Numbered from the stretch's first letter, positions 48,845 through 61,889 are shown. The stretch: DNA of 64,000 nucleotides from Sipunculus nudus (GCA_026874595.1 CM049306.1:44206019-44270018), one strand, 5' to 3'. The notes: a model not told the origin generated them from the letters alone. Numbers and translations: made by a program.

Positions 48845-49132
48845 ATGCGTCTGTATAGATTGGTTAAAATTCCTCTTGAGGACAAGCAGATTTCTAACCC
48901 ACTTTGGCACACCATTAAGTATAACTCTTGGGAGGATCAATATAAGCAATTAGCTCAATTTGTACATAAAGCCATAATACTGTACATACCTGGAGATGGC
49001 GTATATCTTGTTCAATTATACAAATTATATATACTGGGTCCTAAATTTCTTCTGATTATCTGTGCCAACTCGTCCTTTCAGTTGCGCGCGAGTGCTTTGA
49101 ATATATGGTCAAACCCTCATTTGGTAAGCTGA
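48845..49132 (+). other. 95-codon frame intact in copy B, broken in copy A
   Basis: The frame starts MRLYRLVKIPLEDKQ. In copy A the matching stretch reads into a stop right after the E-D codons (GAGGACACGTAA). A downstream stretch around 49585-49783 (…DGVFFNDGPRPAKC…) is likewise open in B and frameshifted in A by one T. No family is recognised. Either a decaying gene or a chance frame would look like this. Confidence 0.15.
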
Positions 49133-49342
49133 TAGGTGGACGGTTCATAATGAATGCTGTTCATTGGTCTGTTTTTTATCCTTTTTTTATAGCAAATGGG
49201 AATCATAGATTAATCAAATTGTCAAAGCTTATCAAGGCTATTCATCCGTGTTTATTTCGTTGTTTTTTTGTTTCATTGTTTATAGCAATATCATAAGATA
49301 ATTTCAAACCGATTTAGACGACACTTTGTATAGAGATGGGAT

Positions 49343-49414
49343 ATGGTAAAGGAGGATCCTTTCGTGCGTATCTGGAAAAAAAGTGCAGCAAAATATTTTT
49401 TTCCGAGGTATACG
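49343..49414 (+). other. Open frame starting MVKEDPFVRIW (copy B)
   Basis: The same start as at 2087. Here the frame ends within about 25 codons, after KKSAAKYFF. Confidence 0.2.
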
Positions 49415-50576
49415 TTCTGATCGATGCCACTGTACTTGTTTTATTTTAATGTGACATGTTTATTTTTTCTTTACAATAAGAACCACTTTTTTCGGCGTGG
49501 AATAATACCCCTTGTCCTGCGTTGTCTTCTCGGACCTTGGATCTATCTCTGTTGTCCATCAACATTCAGGAGAGTCCTAAATGGAGAGTGTGATCAGGTT
49601 CCAATCAGCGATAATTACCGACAGATAGTGGCTCCGACAAGACAAGAAAGCAACCTAATGGCGCCAATTAGATTCAGAAGTCCTGATGGCGTGTTTTTTA
49701 ATGACGGCCCTAGACCAGCCAAGTGTCGTTTGTTTAAATGGACGGTCTGGTGGTTAGAAAGATTATCAAGCGCTGTAAATTAAGGGGAGGAGGAATGGGA
49801 ATCCTTAGATATTTTCATGACAAAGTGTCATATTTGTCTCTGCGTGTTATTTATCCCTCCAGGATGTGTGCTCTGATCTTGTTTCTCTCCTGGAGATCAC
49901 CCTTCTCGTAGAGTGGTAATGTCGGGACACTTGGCATTTTGTTTTCTCAGTTTGGGCTCTGTGCAGCTCATCTAGTCCGCGTGAACCAAATTAACTCCCC
50001 TTGAGAACCAAAGGATAGGCAATAAACCATAATTGTTCGCCCGAAGTAGCTCTCTACGTCAACTTAATTACTGATGTTCAATATGACGAAATCACAGTTT
50101 TTTCAATCATAGGAAAAGGTAGATAAATTGGAGGTTGTGTCTATGTCCTGGACCAATTTGTGAAAGTATACATTTAGTGGATTCACAAAGGATATGAAAA
50201 ATATGGAAATAAATAAATCAGTAATTGACAATGTTGCTGATTGATCTATGTGGTTGAAATGTATGTTAAAATGTACAAAAGGCAAAAGTACAAATAAATG
50301 CAACCACACACACACACACAAACATACCTCGATCACCTTCCCTAAGGGTTTATGATAAAAAAAACCCAAACAGCGCTTATCATAAAAGATTAACTCTTCT
50401 TGGCTCACAAAAACAATCAATGAAACTGGACAGAGATTAATTTGACTTTTTTTAGTAAACACTCAGACGTGCAATAAAATCTTGTGCCTAGAACTTTGAG
50501 CATTTTAAAGGTAATTAGTCCATTTTGGTAAAAGACCCAGTTCTCAAAAATGAAAATCTGTGCTATCAATTACTTC

Positions 50577-52340
50577 ATAAGATACCAGTATATTGATAAC
50601 TTTATATAACTTTATTGTACACACACACAGAGAAAGAGAGAGAAACAGACAGACAGAGACAGACAGACATGATAACCTTATTGAAAAATGAAATATCTCA
50701 TATAACCTTCTTAGTATGTATGCTGCAGATGGTTACAGATTAAATATACTGTGAATAACACAACCGAACCAGACCAAAGCCAGCTCCAGATTCAGTAATA
50801 CAGGCCTCGAGTATGTTAATCCACAAGTAAACTTTGTGGAATGTCTTTACGGCCCCGTCGAATAACAGTCAGACTTCTTATTTCAGGACATAAACTGTTC
50901 TTGTACTGCCCGGTCTGCCTTAATCCGGAAGGGTTCATCCTGTAGTGACAGTGCTATCATTACTCTAGGCTCACAATTACATGGCTCACAAACTGGTCTT
51001 TTCAAGGTTTAGTCATGAAGAATAGGTTAAAATTACATATCCTCTTTTAATTTTCTGAATGACAACAAAAATAAAAAAAACAGGCATTGTAATATATAAA
51101 CGAGACTTTAGTTGTCGTCTTGCAAGAGGATATTTAGTGGAGATTGCTTCATGGAACGTGACAACGTTTGTATAAGGTTAAAAATGTTGGACTTTGAAGT
51201 TGTTTGTCCGTAGATTAATCTTCGTCAGAGCCGTTTTGTAAATGACAAACTGTCATAGGAGCCTTTGTGCTCCGGCAGCCGCCAAGACAATTGACTTAAT
51301 TGAAAAGAGCTTCAGTTTTTCACTTCGACTCCTTATGAACGAGTGTGATTTCTGAAGTTTTTTTTAAAGAAATACTGGAGGATAACCAGGAATACATTTT
51401 GCTATCTTCATATGCAGTCACTACTGCTCAGCTGCATGATTATCGTTCAAGATCAAGCGACATAATTTTCACCACATATGGGCGACAACATAATGCTTCG
51501 AATAATTCCCCATTGCTATGCTGTCCAAGACATGCCTAGCACTATAAAAAGTAATTTCCTGACTTTCCGGAATTACTAGCGATATTCCGAGCCATAATTT
51601 TGACATAATACCTAAGACATCAAGATTAAAGTGTGTATTCAAAACGGCAGCCCTCACGAGTGGTTTCGAGAAACTACAAGAAATTAAGTGCATGTCAGGG
51701 GTGGGTAAAGGCACTGGGATGCGACAGGAAAGTACTCTGAGAACAGCGTTTAGACGGATTTTTATTCGGCGGAGAGTGTTAGTGGCAAGGGAAGTATCGG
51801 CAAAGTTTAGGACGGAATAATACTGATTTGAACCACGCCCAACTATTCATATTCATAAAGTATGATTTTATTTGACAAATGTAGCTTACTATTTAAAAAC
51901 CAGCTTAACAAATAAAAGATAAGAGACAAACTGAAACTGTATACATCCCATTTATACGTGTCAATTGTGCACACTAATTTGTAAATAATGTTTAAATTTA
52001 AAATTGAAACCTTCAAGGCTATGGAAAGCAAAGAAAACTGAACATTCTTTATCTATTGATATTTTATAGAATTATTTCAAGTGTGTCAAGAACTTTTATT
52101 TTTTTTCCTGACAGTTTTACTTCTTCTTTATATTTCTAATATATTTTATAATTAACGCTCAGGAATCAGCGTAATGACTTTTAATTCAACCGATATATGT
52201 TTTTTTCATCCGTGTTACTTTTTGCAAATTTCGCACAGAGTAATGAGTCAAGAAAACTGTTTATGTGAATAAGCAGATTATCATTTATGATATAAATAAT
52301 AATAAAACTATGATAACAACAACAAAAACAATGGTTATAA
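50577..52340. other. Left part of the B-specific block
   Basis: It begins where A and B part company after GTGCTATCAATTACTT. It has CA, GA and CAGA microsatellite runs at 50618-50670 and otherwise no recognisable gene. No inverted ends were found to mark the whole block as one transposon. Confidence 0.5.
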
Positions 52341-53488
52341 CAAGGGCACCGCAAAGCGGAGCATCCCCTCGCATGGGAGCATAATGATATGGATTGTATT
52401 ACGAAGGTGTTAAAATGAGGAGGGGAGGTGTGTGAGCTTGAGCTTTGACGTCAAACTCAATAAGTTGTACGTGTATCGGTGGGTGAGGCATTTGTGCGAG
52501 ATGAAAGGTTTTGGTCAAACGGTTTGGCTTGAAATAGATCCACAAGCTTTTTCAAAAAGTGGGTGCTGTGGCCGTGACCTTTGACCCCATGACCTGAAAA
52601 TCAATAGGTTTCTTCATCTATGGTTCGGTGCCCCATATGTGCGAGATAAAAGGTTAAGGTCAAACGGTTTTGCTTAAAATGGGTCCACAAGCTTTTTCAA
52701 GTAGTGGGTGCTGTGGCCGTGACCTTTGAAGCCGTGACCGCAAAATCGATAGGTTACTTCATCCACGGGTGGGTGAGCCATGTGCAAGATGAAAGGTTTA
52801 GGTCAAACGGTTTTGCTAAAAATGGGTCCACGAGCTTTTTCAAGAAGCGGTTGTTGTGGTCATGACCTTTGACCCGGGACCTCAAAATCAATTGGTTTCT
52901 CCATTTATGGGTGGGTGAGCCATATGTGCGAGATGAAAGGTTTAGGTAAAACGGTTTTGCATAAAATGGGTCCACAAGCTTTTCAAAGAAGTGGGTGCTA
53001 TGGCCTTGACTTTTGACCCCGTGACCTCAAAATCAACAGGTTTCTTCATTTATAGGAGGGTGAGCCATTTGTGCGAGATGAAAGGTTTAGGTCAAACGGT
53101 TTTGCTTAAAATGGGTCCACAAGCTTTTTCAAGAAATGGGTGCTGTGGCCGTGACCTTTGACACCGTGACCTCAAAATCGATAGGTTTCTTCATCCATTG
53201 GTGGGTAAGCCATATGTGCGAGATGAAAGGTTAAGGTCAAACGGTCTGGCTTGAAATCGATCCACAAGCTTTTTCAAGAAGTGGGTGCTGTGGCCGTGAC
53301 TTTTGGCCCCGTGACCTCAAAATCGACAGGTTTCTTCATCCATTGGTGGGTAAGCCATATGTGCGAGATGAAAGGTTTTGGACAAACGGTTTGGTTTAAA
53401 ATTGATCCACAAAGCAATTTCGGACGGACAGACGGACGGACAGACGGAAGGACGCACGAACGGAGGCGTTACTATATCCCTTTCGCAA

Positions 53489-53490
<2 letters not shown>
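52341..53490 (+). mobile_element. Pearl/Helentron-like element with ~145-bp core repeats
   Basis: The leader GGGCACCGCAAAGCGGAGCA contains a small hairpin (CCGC..GCGG). From about 52430 to 53410 some seven units of 143-145 bases follow, marked by (C/A)GTGAC(C/T)TTTGACCCC at 52573, 52718, 52861, 53005, 53150 and 53295. After the core come GGACGGACAGACGGACGGAC-type repeats (53424-53455). Leader, long tandem core and ACGG-type microsatellite is the described plan of bivalve pearl elements. No coding frame spans it; apparent frames follow the repeat. The 3' hairpin was not identified with certainty. Confidence 0.75.

Positions 53491-53491
<1 letters not shown>

Positions 53492-53531
<40 letters not shown>
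53492..53531. repeat. (GA)n microsatellite
   Basis: Forty bases of GA directly after the pearl-like element. Confidence 0.95.
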
Positions 53532-53535
<4 letters not shown>

Positions 53536-54397
53536 AAGACGGACGAAATTCAATTTGGGCGAGAAAATTCATGTTTTACCGCAGCGGGAAATTCTATTCC
53601 TAACATTGGTGCTATAAGCCTTGGCTGGAGCTTTTATTATATTTTCACAAATTATGACTGAAAAAAGAATCTTTATCCTTCATCCATCTATTATCCTATA
53701 CTGATATCAGCGAGATAACCCTCACGGGGCACGTATGTGATTGTATATATACGGCTGTGAGTGATCGCGCTGTCACTGATGGTATGGTATGTTTGACTGC
53801 TCTGACGTATCAAAGCAGACGAAGGATCGCCAACCTCAAGAGGAGCTCAAAAGATCGCAGCAAGTCTGCGCTGCAGCTCAATCATGGGGAGTGATATATT
53901 GTATTTCTGTATCCCCAACGGCGATCTGAGCGAGAGTTTGTCCTACCTTGAAGGCTAATATCATCTTGAAACCCAGATTGGAGTCTGAAGGTGACTTTGC
54001 TTGTCCATGATTGACTGTTTTCTTTTATTTACACTCTGCCAAAAGGAAAATTCTATAAAAATAATGTGTTTGCCTTTGAAAATATAAATTACATTGTCTC
54101 TTCGCCATGTTCAGACCCCATGCCTTCCAGGAAATAACATAATTACGTCATTATATATCTTGTGCTAGAACATGAAATATTGATCCGCGCAACTGCAAGG
54201 AAAATAATCGATGAGAATCTTACTTATTTAGAAATAGCCCACAGATAACATTGTTCTTCTGTCCATCTTCTCGCTGTCAGACAAAAGTATGTTCTGTCAC
54301 CATGGAAAAGTGGACTGCTGGCTCCCTAGTTTTGGTGCAACCTCCGTATACCCAACGTCGCCTTTCTCTTGTTAGGCCTAATATCATGAATCTGTAG
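53532..54397. other. Right part of the B-specific block, no gene seen
   Basis: Moderately GC-balanced around 53750-53950, without a recognisable frame or paired ends. Confidence 0.45.
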
Positions 54398-54867
54398 TGT
54401 GTGAAAAAGCGCCTTACAGTGCTCCGCTCTACCAACCTATGGCGGGTCCAGACCCCTTTTGGTTCCGCTTCTTTCATATCTTCCTTACATCACCTAGCCT
54501 TTGTCTGTCTAACAATAATAATATATGTAACCAGTCAAAGACCTTCGAAAATCTGAATACCCACGCGTCCCATTTCGGTTTGCAAATGTAAATATCATCA
54601 CTGACCAGGTCAAGGTAAAACCGACAGATGCATAAATTTCTAGCCAAGAGCGCAGCGCCACAAAATAACTTTAAAAATATATGTACATGTCTTATTAAGA
54701 CAGTGTTCTACTGAAAAATTATATTTCATTTCAACATTTAGAATTTAAAAAAATGAGCCAACATTCTTCATTTCATTTAATACCCCAATATCCCGAACAA
54801 AAGCCCGGTATCGGCTAGTAGTAAATATACTCGATTCAATCTTCAGCCTGTCGTTTTAAATAGTGCC

Positions 54868-55140
54868 GAATTATCCATTAGCCTTGTGTACTGATATACA
54901 GTCAGCCTCGCGTTTTCTCCAAAGCAGTATTTATGTCATTTTACTCACTTGTTCTAAAATTAATAAACAGTCATTTTACTCGGTCGGATCTTTTGAAATT
55001 AAAGAACCAGCCTTTAGGCTCTTAAATTCCGAATCAGTCACTGTCTTTTCGTGTTCTACGATGCAAAATAAGTTATTTTACTCTCGAGTTCTACAATTAG
55101 GAGTTACTGACCTTGTCTTTTATCTAATAGTCAGAACCAG
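54868..55140 (+). repeat. ~35-bp minisatellite, part 1 (copy B)
   Basis: Counterpart of 3478-3746. Confidence 0.8.
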
Positions 55141-55144
55141 TCAT

Positions 55145-55498
55145 ATTTATCTATATTTTTAATGCTATCTTAACTACATATATGAACATCTGCAAATTTC
55201 CATTCCGGTTTAAGACTACGTGACAGGGCAGTATCACACGCTTCCTTTCATTTAATATCCTGGCGTTTACCAGGCCCGTTGACTCCTGCACCTGCGGGTC
55301 CTGGGTGCGTTATCGTCCCCATTGCTGGGTCATACCATCGGGGAGCTCCCGAAAGGCGCACTCATTTGTGAGTGAAACACGGCCGTTGGGCACGACCTGG
55401 GTGGTAGCCGACCGTGAAAAATCTCACCGCCTCGGCTGAGATTCGAACTCACCATCTCCCGGCTTTGAGTCCTGCGCTCTACCCCTGAGCCACAGAAG
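55145..55498 (-). mobile_element. tRNA-derived SINE (copy B)
   Basis: The same insertion as at 3758-4130, with the B-box GAGTTCGAATC and A-box TGGCTCAGGGGTAGAGCG on the minus strand. The right target repeat survives as CCGTTTTCTT (55499). The left one is lost with a small deletion. Confidence 0.88.
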
Positions 55499-55508
55499 CC
55501 GTTTTCTT

Positions 55509-56400
55509 CAATGCATTATAAGTCGTCATATCGACTTCTACAAGTAAGAATAAGTCATTTTCATGACATCATCTACAATTCTGAATCAATCATCATCCTC
55601 GCGTTTTCTAAGATTAAGAAATGGTCATTTTCCAAAACAAATCGTTACCTTGGCGCCTTCTGTAATGTAGAATAAGTCATCATCTTTAAGTCTTCTGCGG
55701 TAAAGAACCAGTCATTGACTCTCAGGTCTTCTACAATAAACAAAAGGTCATTATCTTCATTATTCTACAATTAACGGCCAATCATTATCCTGGCGTCTTC
55801 TATAACTACGTAGGATCAAACAATTATCCTCGCGTCTTTTTTAGTTGAGAAAAAGTCATTAAAAATTCATTATCCTCGCTTCTTCTACAATACATAGTTA
55901 GTCATTACACTCGCTTCTTCGACATGATCAACAAGTCATTTTACTCGCCTCTTTTACAATTAAGAACCAGTCAACATCCTCGTTTCTTCTACAATTAAGC
56001 AATTAAGAACCAGTCAACATCCTCAGTCAACATTCTGGTGTCTTCTGCAATTAAGAACCAGTCAACATCTTCGTGTCTTCTACAATTAGGAACCAGTCAA
56101 CAGGAACCAGTCAATAATCTTGTGTCTTCTACAATTAAGAACCAGTGAACATCCTGGTATCTTGTACAATCAAGAACCAATTAGCATCCTTGTGTCTTCC
56201 ACAATAAAAAAACCCATCAACAAGCTCTTGTCTTTTTCAATTTAGAATCAGTCAGCATACTCGTGTCTTCTACAATTAAGTAATTTTTTTTTTAAAATTA
56301 GTCATCTATCTCTCGTCTTCTTCAATGTAGAAGAAGACATCAGCCTAGTTCGCGTCCTCTACAACCCATAACAATTAACAACACTAGACCAATCCGTTGA
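55509..56400 (+). repeat. ~35-bp minisatellite, part 2 (copy B)
   Basis: Longer than in copy A. Extra units between 56220 and 56370 are shared with copy C. Confidence 0.85.
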
Positions 56401-57464
56401 AAAAGAGTTTGTCCTCAGTTATCGCATTTTATTTGTGATAAACCGTGTCAAATGGCATACTGTGACCACAAAACCTGTCCATACAGCCACATACAATTTG
56501 GTCAAATAACACTCTCTATCCTGAATATGTATTTTTGATCATAAGCATGTTTTTCGAATTGTTGCTTAACCAACTGTAATAAAACCTGATGGTAAATATA
56601 AAATCTGATGGGAGTTGAGTCAATATTTAACCAAATATCAACCTATGTCAATTTTCATTCAAAACTATAGATTTTGTTTCAATGTAATGCAGATTGACTT
56701 AATTCAAGGACAGATTTCAAAGACACTTTGAAACACATTTTCATAGTTAAAAAGCGTGATGATTTCTGGCTACATAATTTTTACTTGTAAAAATGAAAAA
56801 AATAAACGGAACCATGTGGAAAGATGGTTTTGTTAAGAATTACTTATTTCCGTGTCTTAAGTTACATATTCTAATCAACACAGATGAGCTGGTTTCGAGT
56901 CGTCATATTTCGCTAAATGAAAGACGAGACACTCATATATATGATACGCATCAATACTGATATAAAGGTATTCTGGGAATCAGCAAGACGTCGAAACATC
57001 TCGGGACGCATGGGGTTTCATTCTCAGATATGTCACATCTGTCTCCGATAGAGTTGTTCACCTGTCTCCGCAAGACCTCAAAATCTCTCCCTCGAGAGAG
57101 TTTGTTCTCGGAGAGCAATTCTCATGGAGCACGTTTCACATATCTATATACCTGTACTTTTTCCAAGGTCACCGGATGTCCAGTTTGGGATAAATATCTT
57201 GTTTCTTCATAAATGAATCGTCCGAATCCTGTGAGATGTCATGTGTGAATTTCTTCAACACCTGAGTGCTGAGCGCTGTCAAATTTTTGGATAAATCGAC
57301 TCGAAAGAGCAAGAAGAGTTCAATTTATATGAAATTCCAAGTAATGAATTTACGTATACAATATAGATCGATTAACAGATTTCAAGATTAATTCATTAAA
57401 AATAAATTTGATCTCCAATTATACTTAAACATTATGTTCATTTTTCAAACAATCTGCGTGAAAC

Positions 57465-57508
57465 AAAAAAAAAAAAAAAAAAAAAAACAAGCAAACAAAC
57501 AAACAAAG
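57465..57508. repeat. A-rich (AAAC)n-like run
   Basis: The counterpart in copy A at 5731-5768 has a different length. Confidence 0.85.
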
Positions 57509-58171
57509 AATCCCAGTCAGCATTACATCAATTTTCTTTTTATTTTCTATTTATAAACAATCAGTTAAAATTACAGTAAGATTGCTTGTGTATCCAGGTC
57601 TAATTACTTTTACATTGCAGCCTGCACGCGGTCCCACAACTAGTCGGGCTGCCGTCCAAATCTTATGAAAACCACGGAAATAGGATTGTCTGAAAAACAG
57701 TGATCACTGTTTGTGACATAATGGTCACCGGCAAATGAAAACACACTTACAGATTCAAGCTGATAACGGCAGTCGATACAAAGTCGACGTCACTAAAAAC
57801 TACCAGAAAGTACTGTTCAGTCATACGGGGAAGACTTCATTTAACTTATTTTCATCGAACTAATTTCAATGAATTTAAAAATTTAAATGGACTCTGATTA
57901 TAATCGCAGAATTTAAAAATGCAGGTACGGGACATATTGAACGCAACGACTTGTAATGAATCAAAATATTGGTACATGCAAAGGTCAGGGAATTTCCCAT
58001 CCGTCTATGTTAGAAATGGTCCCACACATGTTTTCATAGAAAACAACTGTCGTGACCTTTTCAGCAATACACAGCCTTTGAGTAATTAGACAGGAATTCA
58101 ATTTAAATATAAATATTTAATGAACAGACGTCTCAGGACAGGACATAAGCATGTTCAGCCTTCATGACATT

Positions 58172-58641
58172 TAAAAGGACATGCTCCGCAAGTCATTGAC
58201 CCAAAGAATAACTCGTGTTTATGAGATATCTGAATGGCGTGTATTAGTAGTTAAAGCTGGTGGATGCCCTTAAGGGAACATTTCTTGTGATACAGCCAGC
58301 TGCTACCGTTATTTATTGGTGTGTACTTTAGGCCCATATATTGAAATATTTTTCGATTCATGAACATTTATGGAGAAGCTTAGAACGAAAAAATATTTAA
58401 AATGACCTCTGATGTGTAATAGGTTCTAAATGAGAAAACTCAGCACACATAAAGAAGGCAAGTGTGACTTTTAAACTTTTTAACTTTTAAACTATGTCTG
58501 CAGCTACTTCTTTTCGCTACTTCTTTCTCAGAAGCTCTTGCGTCACAGACGTACACAACGTGTGACGTGATGCACAGCTCCGCGCACTTTCATAGGAATA
58601 GACAACAAAAGCACAACAACTTCCGTTATATTCTACGTCAA
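58172..58641. other. Unique flank after copy B
   Basis: Nothing recognised up to the LINE relic. Confidence 0.45.
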
Positions 58642-59130
58642 GTCCTTGTCACATCTCGACTAGACTTAGAATGATCCTCTTGTTCTTGGTTTGCAGAAAA
58701 CCATCCGTCCACTTAAGTCTGCACACTTTATTCAACGCTGCACGCCTCATTCCCTAAACAGCACAAACTTAGCACCCATTTATATCACCAGGTCACACAT
58801 TCCAACTTTCCACAGCGCATTTTCTCTAACACCTATAACTAGAGCTTGAAGAAGAAGCGATAGATTCTCCGCTGACTTAATTGTGAGCGCAGGTCACACC
58901 ACTCCTAAGATCACTTCACTGGCTCCCAGTTAAACAGCGTATTGTATTATAACGTTCTTCTCCTCATATTAAATATCTTTTTGGTATCGCTTCATCTTAC
59001 CTCTCAGAATTCCTTTTAATACACTGCCTACGATATTTGATCTATTCATCGACAACAGTGAAAAGTACCACTGGGTCAATGTACGATATATTGGAACCAC
59101 GGCTTTCTCGGGTACGGGTAAAAACGAATT
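58642..59130 (+). pseudogene. LINE reverse-transcriptase relic (C-terminal part)
   Basis: Translation of the plus strand gives VLVTSRLD at 58642-58665. In a different frame, VTPLLRSLHWLPVKQRIVL lies at 58893-58949. These two motifs lie in this order near the end of the reverse-transcriptase domain of many non-LTR retrotransposons (CR1/L2/Jockey-type), normally about 60 residues apart. Here the spacing is about 80 codons with at least one frameshift and several stops. Further on, the bases around 59095-59130 give TAFSGTGKNEL, reminiscent of the conserved tail that follows in such proteins. No catalytic motif or endonuclease is present, so this is a 5'-truncated, decayed copy. The exact clade cannot be told. 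Confidence 0.8.
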
Positions 59131-60732
59131 GCAACTCTGAAACAAGAGACCCATGAGTCTCCAGCCAGCCATAGTGAGATTTATTTTATGAAAAGACATA
59201 TCTTGCTTCCGGCTTATTTACTTGTACCCTTTTGATGACACTACATGCAGGTAAAATACCTATTTCATTAAGAGACGAAGCATTGAATCTGCCAGAATAA
59301 AGTTCCATTTATGGAGGGCAGCTTGATTGTGAAGAGGTGAGGGAAATATGTTTTTTTTCAATTTTATATTTTTTATCTGAAATATTTTTAAATTAAGAAA
59401 AGTAAAACACCTGGCCATACTATATCTTATTTTAAATTGTATAGGTAATTTGAATAGCAGGTATAAGAAATATAGCCCTTTAAGTGCCTTGGAGATTTTA
59501 TAACAAGATATATATATATATTTATATATATATATATACATATAAATATTAAGCTAATATATCGTTGTTAGTGTTGACGCCACAGGAGTGTTCTAAATAA
59601 GACAACCTGTCTTGTTTACGGAGCGATGGAAATCTGAAACAACAGAAGTATCATCTTGCTCCCCTTTCGCAATCCAATTTTTTCCGTTAGGGTGGTCTGT
59701 CTGGGGCAGCCCGTGTCTGACCTATCCTAAACACATCAAATGTGTCGTGTGGAAAAAACAGCTCTGGCTGTAACATGTAGGCCTATAGATGCAAGTGTAA
59801 ATTTTAAGCAAAAGTATACAAGAGATTTAGATTAAGACTTAAGCCCCCAAAGCCCCCACTCTAGATCCCTCATTGCGAATGCACGGGTTGGAAGGTATCA
59901 GTTTATTAGTCCTACCTATCAGGAACCAGAATGTCGTAATAGACCCATTTTGCATACGTTACCTCCAAGTTGAAATTTATATACATTTTAAATAACCATG
60001 ATTCAAATATAAACAGTAATGTTTTAATGATTATAGATTTAAGATTACACAACTTCTTGTGGTATCACTGAATAAACAAAATATGTGTAGCATAACACTT
60101 TTTTGAATAAACCACAGTAACAAAAATAAATACTAAACACTCGAGTAGAATCTAACACAGCGGTACATATATTTTTTGCGTCACCGTGACATTCAGAGAG
60201 CGGAAAGCAGGGGAAACTACTCCAGACTTTCTCTATACCTATGGTGACTTTTAAGATGCCCTGTTTGGTTGGTTTTAATAGAGACCTAGCAAAGCTTGAG
60301 GCTCTGACAGGAGCTGTCATCACGATGTGAACCTACTACACTCAGAAGTGGAGCTGACAAACTGCAATCATTGAGATGTGCTGTGGCTTTCTTTCAGAAA
60401 GGTTATGAAGCGTGAAACGTCAAGCGCCGCCATTTGCGTACTCTGTTGACTTCGGGTGGCGGCTATGTCACTTACTGACGACAGTCCATCTAATAGTGTT
60501 GCAAACGAAGCTACATTCACAGTCATGCGTGATTTTAAATAAAACCATGGTATGCAACAGTCGTGCACGTAAAAGTAGTTTCTTATAGTTAAATATCCAC
60601 TTGTACTATAGTGAACATCTATACTTTTGTGTCGTTTTTACCACGAATATTGAATTTATTTCAACATTATTAAAAAAGCTTAATAATTTTTTCGCAAACA
60701 CTTCAGATGACCGAACTGAAGATATATATAGG
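59131..60732. other. No gene; (TA)n at 59507-59546
   Basis: It contains a TA microsatellite and minus-strand frames at 60045-60323 and 60368-60568 that I cannot assign. A CGCCGCCATTTGCG word at 60425 is the only GC-rich spot. Confidence 0.45.
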
Positions 60733-60899
60733 GTGCGAAAAAGCGCCCTACAGTGCTCCGCACTACCAACCTATGGTCACCTGTTTTTGGAGAAAATTTT
60801 CTTAAACGTTTATATTTTTCAATGATGTCCTAGAATAAATCTCCAGTTTATGTTTCACAAAGTTTTGGTCTCTTCACAATGATCTAGCAGATAAGATGT

Positions 60900-61090
60900 G
60901 TCACTGCGTGAGTTACCATCTTTGTTTTAGCTTGTTATAAATTTTAGATTCCTAAGATTACAGCAACCAATCAAGAGCTGTCAATTATGTTGTTTTTGCA
61001 TGTGACCAATGATCTTGACCGCCATAGGTGGGCCTGATATGTTATAAATGACTTGTTTGTCATATTTTTATATGATTTTCTTACATAAGG
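60900..61090 (-). repeat. Dispersed repeat family R2, reverse fragment
   Basis: Read on the minus strand, CCTATGGCGGTCAAGATC..GGTC..CATGC and CTTGATTGG..TTGT match 26063-26130 and 38409-38480. It lies in the interruption of copy C. Confidence 0.75.
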
Positions 61091-61616
61091 GAAACTGAAC
61101 GGACTCTCTTATACCTATTTAAGGAATTGGAACCACTTTTGTTCCCAGTGTTCTCTAAAACCGGTTGGGGTGGGGGTGGGGGGCGGTCTGGACCCCCTTT
61201 GGATCCGCTTCTTTCATATCTTCCTAACATCAATCTAGCCTTTGTCTGTCTAACAATAATAATGTATCTAACCAGTCAAAGACCTTCGAAAATCTGAATA
61301 CCTTCGCGTCCCATTTCGGTTTGCAAATGTAAACATCATCACTGACCAGGTCAAGGTAAAACCGACAGATGCATGAATTTCTTGCCACGAACACAGCGCC
61401 ACAGAATAACTGTAAAATATATGTACATGTCTTATTGAGACAGTATTCCACTGAAAAATTATATTTCATTTCAACATTTAGAATAAAAAAAAAATGAGCC
61501 TACATTCTTCATTTCATTTAATACCCCAATATCCCGATCAAAAGCCCGGTATCGGCTAGTAGTAAATATACTCAATTCAATCTTCAGCCTGAGGTTTTAA
61601 ACAGTGGCAAATCATC

Positions 61617-61889
61617 CATTAGCCTTGTCTACTGATATACAGTCATCCTCGGGTATTCTCCAAAGCAGTACTTATGTCATTTTACCCACTTTTTCTAAAA
61701 TTAAAAAAACAGTCATTTTACTCGGCCGGATCTTTTGAAATTAAAGAACCAGCCTTTAGGCTCTAAAATTCCGAATCAGTCACTGTCTTTACGTGTTCTA
61801 CGATGCAAAATAAGTTATTTTACTCTCGAGTTCTACAATTAAGAGTTACTGACCTTGTCTTTTATCTAAAAGTCAGAACTAGTCATTAT
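61617..61889 (+). repeat. ~35-bp minisatellite, part 1 (copy C)
   Basis: Counterpart of 3478-3746 and 54868-55140. Confidence 0.8.

Larger units (their letters stand above)
47266..58171 (+). repeat. Segmental duplication, copy B
   Basis: Base 47266 corresponds to base 1, and 58171 to about 6431. The alignment is colinear apart from the B-specific 50577-54716 block and a few hundred extra bases at 56233-56590. B shares 54398-57210 with copy C more closely than with A: both have the same variant of the SINE interior and the same longer minisatellite tail. Copy B has lost the left target repeat of the SINE. Confidence 0.93.

Noticed and set aside
60045-60568. Two adjacent minus-strand frames as exons of one gene
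   Set aside because: No splice sites join them, stops lie between, and neither peptide is recognisable.
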